Shown here: in pieces, positions 1 to 6,510 of the stretch
Numbering within the stretch: the stretch's first letter is position 1
How the letters are laid out: every line of letters begins with the position of its first letter
Source of the DNA: a bacterium
GTDB lineage: Bacteria; Patescibacteriota; Microgenomatia; UBA1400; PJMF01
NCBI GenBank assembly: GCA_900299155.1
Contig: OMIS01000015.1
Location: 1 to 19,514, forward strand
Direction of reading: 5' to 3'
Length of the DNA stretch: 19,514 nucleotides
Translations under genes and position numbers: made by a program
Notes under the pieces: generated by a model
Databases searched by the model: none
Seen by the model: only the letters and a program-made list of their open reading frames with translations
What the model was told of the DNA's origin: nothing

Positions 1-1592
1 CAATTGGGTGTATATCTTAATCAATTGCATAATATAGTCTTCTAGTTCAACTGCAGAGTCCAAGTCAATTAATCCTAAAAATGCAAGATCACGAATAGCT
101 GGCGGGATATTTTTAGCAATTTTTATGCTTATTGCACTCAGTTGAATAGACAAATGGATGATGTAATGAAATCCTGCTCCAGTAAGTCTTCTAGAACCAA
201 ATGAGTAAGAGAGTGTTTCTAGTGCATTTTTAATTATTTCTTTAATTCTATATTTAGCTTCTCATATTTGTGATTCATTTATGATCCCACCATCTGGAGA
301 AAGCTTAAATCCTTGTAATAGAAGCTCTTTAGCATTGGTTAGCTGTAATAGTATTCGACTCCGTTCATCAGTCTTATCTTCAGGGAATTTCACAGCTTTG
401 ATACTCTCTAGGATCTTTACACAATACTCTGGATCAACATTTAACAGCTCACGCAGCGTGATTGTTTTGTCGGCAATGTGAATCTCAGCTTCCTGCAGCT
501 CTTGCAAAATTTGACATAATTTACTATTGCTAGTTCAACAAGGGCGCAATATCGCATAATTTCAACGTGGTTACTTAATTGAATAAACCGGGCATTCTTG
601 CCTTCTTCAAATTTTTGTAATGTGTCTTTCTGAAATCCATACTTCTTAACTAGAGTTTCAATTAATGTATCTAATTGAGTTATAGGTGAACCACCTACAG
701 TATCATTGAGTGTTTCACCTACTTTATTTACAACCCATACTCCTGCTTCTGCTCCAAGTGGTGTTTCAGCTACTATGCGTTGTTCAGTTGCAACTTGATT
801 ATGTGCGCCTTCATTGCTAACTGAAATTGGAACAGCTCTACCCATAGCTTTTACTTTTGCATCTTTCTTAGTAAGTCCTACGAATGGGGTAAGTAATGAA
901 TCGAGAATTACTGGTAGAAACTCACGGATATATTTAGCTGCCAGTGGGTTGGTAAACGCTACACCAATACTGTAATCATCCCCACCAGTTCCGTTAGGTT
1001 TAAAGAGTGTATACTCACTTATGTTTGATTCTGCAAAGTTGGTATCTTCATCTGCTTTAATTAATAAGCGATCCACCCAATATAAGAGTTCAAGAGTGAA
1101 TTGTTGCAATGCAATATCTGCCACCGCATCTCCGTAAATGTCATTCAAGTATTTAAGAAGTCGCATATCAACTTCAATCATAATGAAGCCACATTTTTCT
1201 ATAAGAACTTTTCTTTCGTAAAATTCTAAAAAACTAAGTCTACCAGCATCATTCCATATTGGTAACGCAGTTAAATCACTAATAACAATGGGTGATGGTT
1301 CAATTCTTCCTTGCAAAGTGACTGGTCTAAGAGGCCTGTACCGTTGCAAATCTAGACCTGATACTGCTGTAGCCATTTCACTTGAGTTCTTCTTTTGTCC
1401 TAGTAAGTTGATAAGTTGGGCATCGGTAAGACGTTTAAATTCATCCAGAGACTGCTTGAGCTCAGGAAAAATACCAAAAACACTTGCAACACGAAGATCA
1501 ATCCTGCTAGGCTCGCTTATTCTATTTGGTCTATTTTCAATACTTTGCATATGTGCGTTATTTTCTAAGAAACTTCGGTATACAATAGCCAA
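1..1592 (-). pseudogene. Decayed GGDEF-like signalling protein (frameshift plus in-frame TGA), partial at left edge
   Basis: Reading from a TTG at 1592 (or ATG at 1550), about 361 codons are open. Residues 136-165 (numbered from the TTG) hold a segment like the GGDEF-domain core, with IEVD at 139-142 and YLNDIYG at 148-154; GGDDY follows at 203-207 in the place of the GG(D/E)EF signature. The intervening stretch is longer than usual, so this is a degenerate diguanylate-cyclase-like domain. The frame then runs into an unrelated 22-codon tail ending at 441. The protein-like continuation is in the -1 frame from about 512 down: LQELQEAEIHIADKTITLREL and onward. Restoring one base in the A/T tract at 506-512 joins the two smoothly. 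The restored frame meets a TGA at 262-264, then stays open for 87 codons to base 1. The ancestral protein therefore exceeded 530 residues. Two independent lesions argue for a pseudogene; no canonical slippery heptamer is in the right frame. The GGDEF assignment is from motifs only. Confidence 0.75.
1581..1586 (+). promoter_or_regulatory. -10 box of recF (near-leaderless)
   Basis: TACAAT lies 8 nt before the recF ATG, so transcription would start about 2 nt before or at the start codon. There is no Shine-Dalgarno sequence. The -35 region is weak (TTATTT at 1558-1563, 17-nt spacer). It overlaps the 5' end of the divergent pseudogene. Confidence 0.5.
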
Positions 1593-1594
1593 GT

Positions 1595-2749
1595 ATGTTT
1601 ATTAGAAAAATTTTGCTAGAGCGGTTTCGTATCCATAGATCGCTCTTATTACATTTTACCACAAAAACTGCAATAATTATAGGTCATAATGCAAGTGGCA
1701 AAACTTCGGTGATAGAAGCTTTATATTTACTTTCGACTGGAAATAGTTTTCGAGCTGAAAAGATTCTCGAGATGGTAGCGTTTGAAAGTGAACTAGGCAG
1801 AGTGAAAGGCATTGTAGAACTGCAAGATTCACAGCCTATTGAGGCACTCCTTGATGCCAAAAATGAAGAACTAGAACTGGAAGTACTGCTAACGAGAGGC
1901 GCTGTACAGGGTAAAAAAACACCGTTTCGATTATTTAGCGTCAATGGTGTCCGTAGGCAAAAACGCCAAGCCACAGGCAAGCTGAAAGTCGTGGCATTTC
2001 GCCCAGAAGATATGCGGCTGGTGGAAGGATCCCCAAGTAGAAGACGTCAGTTTTTGGATGCACCGCTGTCTTTGTTATATCCAGACTACGAACAAGCTCT
2101 GACAAACTACGAACAAACATTGGTACGCCGAAATAAACTACTTGAAGCAGTCAGAGAACGAGAGCAACCACAGTCTGTTTTGCAGTACTGGAACATGAGT
2201 ATGCTCAAAAATGGGGAAATTATTCAAAAATGTAGACGTGACTTTATAGCCAGCTTTTCAACAGTCCAGTTTCCCTATGATTTTTCTATACAATACAATC
2301 CATCAGTTATGTCCCAAGCTCGGCAAGATGAGTACCTAGGAAGGGAAATTGCTTCGGGACATAGTTTGATCGGCCCTCATAAAGATGACTTTCAAGTTTT
2401 GATGCCTGCGCCTACCACACAAGCAGTGAGCGCGGAGAATACTACAATTGATGTCGCGGTGTATGGTTCTCGTGGGCAACAGCGTTTGGCGGTGCTTTGG
2501 CTTAAAACTGCTGAACTGGCATTTGTGAGAGAGCAGACGCAAGAATTTCCTATTCTCTTACTTGATGATATTTTGTCTGAACTTGATGAAGATAGTCAAG
2601 GTTTGGTGACAGATTTACTTGGTCAACAGCAGTCCATAGTCACCACCATAGATCCTGCTGCCGTGGAGCGGGTGGCGCACAAGGTAGGGAAAGAAAATTT
2701 GCAAGTTATACAAATGAATAGTGCTACTGCGGTGTATCGTTCTGATTAG
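1595..2749 (+). CDS. recF: DNA replication and repair protein RecF
   Basis: 384 residues, close to the usual RecF length of about 360-380. RecF is a cytoplasmic SMC-like ATPase that acts with RecO and RecR to load RecA at single-strand gaps. The family layout is visible: an N-terminal beta segment with an LLERFRIHRSL motif; Walker A GHNASGKT at residues 30-37; the RecF-typical ALYLLSTGNSFR just after it; GPHKDDF in the lid region; the ABC signature SRGQQ at 292-296; Walker B ILLLDD at 320-325 followed by LSELDE. The ATG at 1595 is chosen because Walker A then falls at the normal distance from the N terminus. The gene is divergent from the decayed GGDEF-like gene, with only 2 nt between the outermost starts, and its 3' end overlaps the small convergent gene by 26 nt. 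It is not beside dnaA/dnaN here, unlike the classical arrangement. Confidence 0.93.
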   Translation: MFIRKILLERFRIHRSLLLHFTTKTAIIIGHNASGKTSVIEALYLLSTGNSFRAEKILEMVAFESELGRVKGIVELQDSQPIEALLDAKNEELELEVLLTRGAVQGKKTPFRLFSVNGVRRQKRQATGKLKVVAFRPEDMRLVEGSPSRRRQFLDAPLSLLYPDYEQALTNYEQTLVRRNKLLEAVREREQPQSVLQYWNMSMLKNGEIIQKCRRDFIASFSTVQFPYDFSIQYNPSVMSQARQDEYLGREIASGHSLIGPHKDDFQVLMPAPTTQAVSAENTTIDVAVYGSRGQQRLAVLWLKTAELAFVREQTQEFPILLLDDILSELDEDSQGLVTDLLGQQQSIVTTIDPAAVERVAHKVGKENLQVIQMNSATAVYRSD

Positions 2750-2996
2750 TAGTGGCCAATGCAGAAAAAAACATATACAAACCTTCATGATATACAACTC
2801 TGCTTGAAGCTCCCTCGGTAAGTTGCTTGAACATTGCGATATTTTCTGGCGTAGGATCGCGAAGAATTGCAAAACTACAACCATTTTTTAAACTTACTAT
2901 TGTGTGGTCGGGAGCTTTTGTTGATTGTTCAATAGATTTTATCTTGTCTCTCATTGTGCCATATATAAATCTATAGAATGCTGCTTCTGTTTCCAT
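2724..2996 (-). CDS. Small hypothetical protein, 90 aa
   Basis: I do not recognise this protein. It is 90 residues, mixed in character, soluble, with no membrane segment or clear motif: a charged N-terminal helix (METEAAFYRFIYGTMRDKIK), then alternating beta-like stretches and a hydrophobic patch (YMFFSALATT) near the end. It is judged real because its composition is protein-like and AGGA lies about 10 nt before the ATG, one of the few Shine-Dalgarno candidates in the window. No other gene covers 2750-2996. It converges on recF with a 26-nt overlap and diverges from nnrD, whose start is 57 nt away. Function unknown. Confidence 0.6.
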   Translation of the reverse strand: METEAAFYRFIYGTMRDKIKSIEQSTKAPDHTIVSLKNGCSFAILRDPTPENIAMFKQLTEGASSRVVYHEGLYMFFSALATTNQNDTPQ

Positions 2997-3032
2997 AACT
3001 GTCTTTTCCTGCTTAAAAAATATCTAAGTTCT

Positions 3033-3043
3033 TATAGTAAAAT
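3033..3043 (+). promoter_or_regulatory. -10 region of nnrD
   Basis: Overlapping TATAGT (3033-3038) and TAAAAT (3038-3043) lie 9-14 nt before the ATG, implying a leader of only a few nucleotides. No Shine-Dalgarno sequence precedes the start. The region is shared with the divergent small gene. Confidence 0.45.
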
Positions 3044-3052
3044 GAGCTCACT

Positions 3053-3991
3053 ATGTCAACTACAGGTATCGGTGAATATTTACAAAAATTGCAGCTTCCA
3101 CAGCCGCAATCACATAAAGGACAAAATGGAAAATTATTAATCATTGGTGGATCAGATTTATTTCATGCTGCCAGTAAGTGGAGCCTTGATGTGGCCAGTA
3201 AGTTTGTAGACATGGTGTTTTATGCATCAGTGCCCAGTAATAATCAGCTGGTAGCTGAAGCAAAAGGTCAGTTCTGGAATGGAATTATTGTGGAGCGCAC
3301 AGATATTGAAGGATACCTTGAAGAAGCTGATGCTGTGTTGATTGGACCAGGGATGACTCGTGGGGAGTTCAAAGAAATCGATGTAAAGACCGCGCCCACT
3401 GAAGCAGAGTGGTCTCACGATACACAAAAAGTCACCAATTATTTGCTTAAAAAATATCCCCATAAAAAATGGGTGATTGATGCGGGGGCATTACAAATGG
3501 TTGATCCAGATCTTTTGACGGACACAATGATTGTGACGCCGCATCATCAGGAGTTGGAGCGGCTCGAGGGGTTGGTGGAGCGAGTTTTACATGATTCTAC
3601 GGCTACTCAGCAGCAGCGTACTTCAGAAACTTCTAGCCAAGATGCTGCTATACCTCGCTCTGTCCTACAGCCCTTCGACTATCTCCTCTCCAAAGGAATT
3701 ACGATTGTGCTTAAAGGTTCAGTCGATTTTGTCTATTCTGGCAAAGAAGTGGTAGAAGTGAGTGGGGGAAATCCAGGTATGACCAAAGGTGGTACTGGAG
3801 ATGTTTTAGCAGGCGTAATTGCTGCACTGTATGCCACCAATGACAAAATGACTGCTGCCGTGGTGGGAAGTTATGCCAATAAACTGGCTGGTGAATCTTT
3901 AGCTCAAAAAGTGGGCCCATTTTTCAATGCATCTGATTTGGTGCAAGCTGTGCCAGAAGTTTTGTGGAAAAATTTGAGTAACAAGGATTGA
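3053..3991 (+). CDS. nnrD: ADP/ATP-dependent NAD(P)H-hydrate dehydratase (YjeF C-terminal / ribokinase-like fold)
   Basis: 312 residues. The family dehydrates damaged S-NAD(P)HX back to NAD(P)H using ADP or ATP, in the cytoplasm. Visible markers are KGQNGKLLIIGGS near the N terminus (family KGxxGxvLviGGS), the IGPGMTR loop, WVIDAGAL, TPHHQELERL, VLKGSVDFV, and the diagnostic GGNPGMTKGGTGDVLAG with GGTGD at residues 246-250; D250 is the expected catalytic base. It is slightly longer than usual because of a polar insertion rich in Q, T and S after the TPHHQELERL region. It lacks the N-terminal NAD(P)HX epimerase domain (NnrE) found in two-domain bacterial Nnr proteins, and no separate epimerase is seen in this window. 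The start fits the upstream -10 box and puts the KGxxG motif at the usual position. Confidence 0.88.
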   Translation: MSTTGIGEYLQKLQLPQPQSHKGQNGKLLIIGGSDLFHAASKWSLDVASKFVDMVFYASVPSNNQLVAEAKGQFWNGIIVERTDIEGYLEEADAVLIGPGMTRGEFKEIDVKTAPTEAEWSHDTQKVTNYLLKKYPHKKWVIDAGALQMVDPDLLTDTMIVTPHHQELERLEGLVERVLHDSTATQQQRTSETSSQDAAIPRSVLQPFDYLLSKGITIVLKGSVDFVYSGKEVVEVSGGNPGMTKGGTGDVLAGVIAALYATNDKMTAAVVGSYANKLAGESLAQKVGPFFNASDLVQAVPEVLWKNLSNKD

Positions 3992-4016
3992 AATATCAAA
4001 AAATTTCCGTTACGCT
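3988..4016 (+). promoter_or_regulatory. Promoter of the HD-domain gene
   Basis: TTGAAA (3988-3993), a 17-nt spacer and TACGCT (4011-4016), then 8 nt to the ATG at 4025. This is the best two-box promoter in the window. It overlaps the nnrD stop codon and predicts an essentially leaderless transcript. Confidence 0.55.
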
Positions 4017-4024
4017 GACTTTGT

Positions 4025-5230
4025 ATGTCAGCACTTCAACAAGACAATGAAATTTTGAGACTAAATAACGCTGCTTTAGCTACTGAAAGAATAGATCCCG
4101 AAGCTGAAAAAATTAAGTATTTTTATAATGAGGCGATTGATAAGGTTCTAGCAAATGAGCATCCTGCAAATGCTGGTGAATGGATCAAAAAGCTAGGTGA
4201 ACGTAAAACAGCAAGTGGTACTGAGCTTATTTCTGAAGAAAATTTTAGAAAATTATTAGATTAACTCTATAAACATCCTGCAGTACCTGAAGCAGTACGG
4301 CGGTATCAAGAAATTTTCTCAGAAAAAGAATACCTTACCTTTCATGGTGGTGTACACGGGTTTGATATTGCCCTCAAAGGGCTTATCCTTGCGATGCAAG
4401 AAGGTATCATCCCAACTACTGAAGTAACTGGCCTGACCGTAGGTATATTTATAGGGTTGCTCTTCCATGATATAGGCATTACGTTACTTGATGGATATCT
4501 TCTACACGAGGCAGGCTCAATAATTCTTGCAACCAGCTTGCTTATTGATTTAGAAACTAAGGGGAAAATTAGTGAAGAACAAAAAAATGATATATGGGCT
4601 GGTGTATTCTCAATTTATGGAACAAAATTATATATCGCATCTAATAATAAACTTGAGTCGATGTCTTCTCAAACGAAACATGAATTCGTGCAAGTTATGT
4701 TAGCTGACTTAGAAAAATTTGGAAGCCAAAGCAACAATACACAAAAGAGGCCTATTTTTAAGGCAGCAGTTGTGCAAAGTAAAGCAAAAGATTTTATCTT
4801 GAATACCGAAAATTATGAAGTAATCAAGCAACTAAGCATACTGTATTGTGCTGCTGATCTACTTGGGTTGCTTTCACAAAATTCATTAGAAGGTACTGAA
4901 CGTGTAGCAACTGAAGTAGATTATCTGAATAAACGTAATCAAGAGGGTAAATTACCTGTAAAAGATTTTATAGGCAGAGTCCAGTTCCTGATAGATACCT
5001 TTTTAGGTGCAGTTAATAGGTTGTCTCACTTCCCCAAGGATTTGATAAGTGATAATGCAATAGTGCCTTGGATTACTACGGCAATTACATTAGCAAAGCT
5101 TACAGAGCCAACAGAGATGAACAACGAAACTGTTTTACCTGAGTTTCTATCAAAATTTGATGATATAAAGAAAGAATTTTTATTGCTATGCGAACAAGCA
5201 ACCACAGAGCAAAAAACTGAAGAACAGTGA
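4025..5230 (+). pseudogene. HD-domain phosphohydrolase interrupted by an in-frame TAA
   Basis: One continuous 402-codon frame from ATG 4025 to TGA 5230, broken only by TAA at 4262-4264 (codon 80). The frame after the stop is protein-like at once (LYKHPAVPEAVRRYQEIF) and carries the HD-domain metal ligands: H107 and/or H111 in FHGGVHGFD, H148-D149 in LLFHDIG, and H161 in LLHEAGS. HD proteins are metal-dependent phosphohydrolases that often act on nucleotides or cyclic nucleotides; the substrate here is unknown. The remaining C-terminal half is helical. The next ATG (4394) lies after H107/H111, so re-initiation there would give a domain lacking its first histidine. A single nonsense change is the simplest reading. 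The promoter still looks intact, so the lesion may be recent. Sequencing error or suppression of the stop are alternatives. Confidence 0.75.
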
Positions 5231-5241
5231 TAAGCTTAGAT

Positions 5242-5273
5242 AGCTGAGTTTATAGTAGCTCTCAGCTCTTTTT
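5242..5273 (+). terminator. Rho-independent terminator-like hairpin upstream of the Fic gene
   Basis: AGCTGAG (5242-5248) pairs perfectly with CTCAGCT (5261-5267) over a 12-nt loop, followed by C and five T (5268-5273). It sits 11 nt after the stop of the HD gene. A similar sequence recurs at the end of the Fic gene. Confidence 0.6.
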
Positions 5274-5296
5274 CCTCGCACAATCTGCAATAATAA

Positions 5297-5305
5297 TGGT
5301 ACAAT
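5297..5305 (+). promoter_or_regulatory. Extended -10 box for the Fic gene
   Basis: TGG followed by TACAAT, an extended -10, would place the start of transcription near 5312, about 30 nt before the ATG at 5343. TATAGT at 5321-5326 is an alternative. No good -35 box or Shine-Dalgarno sequence is seen. Confidence 0.35.
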
Positions 5306-5342
5306 TGTGATCTACTTCAATATAGTAGCGAAGTACTGATAA

Positions 5343-6443
5343 ATGTCCCATATGTTGCAACCAAACTTTCAAATTACTTCAAACCTTCTAACTTACATTA
5401 GTCGGATTGAAGCGGCTAAATCAATTATTGATCTCTCACCCTTGATCCCTGCATGGGAAGCCAAGTTTCGCGAAGATGCTATGGCGCGTACCGTGCACTA
5501 TGGTACAAAAATTGAGGGAAATGATCTGACTGAAGCTCAAGCACAAGCTGTGGTGCGCCTAGACGGTGATATTGATCCAAAAGCTGCACAAGAAAAAACA
5601 GGTATCATGGCTCGTGAGCGTGATATCCAAGAAGTACTGAACTATCGCAACGTAATTAGCTGGATAGATAAACAAAAAGATCCACAATTCAAACATTTGA
5701 TTACTGAAGATACACTCAAAACATTGCATAAATTAACGATGCAAAAATTGATTGAAGACAAATTTGTGGGTAACTACCGTGATCGCCAGGTAATCGTCAA
5801 AAGTGCCACCGATGGCAGTGTCGCCTTTCGCCCTCCAATTTCTGTAGAAATCCCATATCTTATCAGTGATTTATTTGAGTGGTTGCAGAGCCCTGATTCT
5901 TCACACATTCACCCAATTTTCCAAGCCGCTATTACGCACTATCAGCTGGTGTATGTGCATCCATTTGTGGAAGGCAATGGCAGAACCGCTCGCGCTTTCG
6001 CTACTCTCGTGTTGTACACCCAGGACTACGACTTCAAACGCTTTTTCTCACTTGAAAAATATTTTGACAGTGACGTGGAAGCATACTACAGTGCACTTCT
6101 TTCTGTACAGCAAACCCCAAATCAAGATTTGACCTACTGGCTTGAATATTTCTGCTACGGACTGGCTTTGGAAATTGATAAAATCCAGCAACAAGTTTTG
6201 AAACTTTCTAAAGATCTCAAATTAAAGAAACAATTAGGTAAACAAGTTGCGTTATCTGAGCGCCAAATTATTTTGCTTGAATTATTCCAACAACAAGATG
6301 AAGTTTCCTCAGATGATGCTCAGCGAGTGTTACCTCAAGTTTCTGTAGATACTATTTTGCGCGATATGAAGGACTTAATTACTAAAGGTGTAATCGAAAA
6401 ACGCGGTATCACCAAGGGTGTGACATATAGACTAGCTGAGTAA
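5343..6443 (+). CDS. Fic-family protein (predicted AMPylase) with C-terminal winged helix
   Basis: 366 residues. Fic enzymes usually transfer AMP from ATP to a hydroxyl group of a target protein. The catalytic motif HPFVEGNGRTAR is complete at residues 206-217, with H206 the predicted base. Near the N terminus, TKIEGN at 55-60 matches the class II inhibitory helix ((S/T)xxxE(G/N)-like); E58 would compete with the ATP gamma-phosphate, so the enzyme is probably autoinhibited. FRPP (162-165) fits the flap that positions the target. From about residue 300, a winged-helix domain (LSERQIILLELF ... VSVDTILRDMKDLITKGVIEKRG) suggests DNA binding or self-regulation. A second in-frame ATG at 5352 could be the true start. 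No Doc/Phd-type or separate antitoxin gene lies next to it, consistent with inhibition built into the same chain. The target is unknown. Confidence 0.88.
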   Translation: MSHMLQPNFQITSNLLTYISRIEAAKSIIDLSPLIPAWEAKFREDAMARTVHYGTKIEGNDLTEAQAQAVVRLDGDIDPKAAQEKTGIMARERDIQEVLNYRNVISWIDKQKDPQFKHLITEDTLKTLHKLTMQKLIEDKFVGNYRDRQVIVKSATDGSVAFRPPISVEIPYLISDLFEWLQSPDSSHIHPIFQAAITHYQLVYVHPFVEGNGRTARAFATLVLYTQDYDFKRFFSLEKYFDSDVEAYYSALLSVQQTPNQDLTYWLEYFCYGLALEIDKIQQQVLKLSKDLKLKKQLGKQVALSERQIILLELFQQQDEVSSDDAQRVLPQVSVDTILRDMKDLITKGVIEKRGITKGVTYRLAE

Positions 6444-6465
6444 TAGTTCTTCGCTCTCAGTCTTT
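6429..6465 (+). terminator. Possible terminator overlapping the Fic stop codon
   Basis: AGACT (6429-6433) plus GAG (6438-6440), with a 4-nt AGCT bulge, pairs with CTCAGTCT (6456-6463), followed by TTC. The T tract is poor. The left arm is the last four codons of the Fic gene. It resembles the hairpin at 5242-5273. Confidence 0.3.
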
Positions 6466-6498
6466 CAAAGTATCCTCCTCAAAATCACACTTCTGCGG

Positions 6499-6504
6499 TA
6501 GACT
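6499..6504 (+). promoter_or_regulatory. -10 box of the DNA ligase gene, leaderless spacing
   Basis: TAGACT is followed by exactly 6 nt (AAGCCC) and then ATG 6511, so the predicted transcript starts at or next to the A of the start codon. No clear -35 box and no Shine-Dalgarno sequence. Confidence 0.5.
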
Positions 6505-6510
6505 AAGCCC

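Noticed and set aside
262..264. UGA recoding (Gly or Trp) as an explanation for the in-frame TGA in the GGDEF-like gene
   Set aside because: TGA ends nnrD, the HD gene, the GH3 gene and the P/Q-rich gene at sensible positions, and the second broken gene has a TAA, which that recoding would not explain.
441..512. A CxxC...CxxC zinc-ribbon-like tail at the end of the first GGDEF-like frame
   Set aside because: The cysteines come from the out-of-frame reading of a stretch that encodes a natural helix in the other frame, which continues far downstream.
500..515. Programmed -1 ribosomal frameshift in the GGDEF-like gene
   Set aside because: The A3T4 tract is not in X-XXY-YYZ phase with the upstream frame, and a second lesion (TGA) follows.
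4394..5230. Independent gene starting at ATG 4394
   Set aside because: It would lack the first histidine of the HD domain, and the same frame is protein-like upstream to the TAA.
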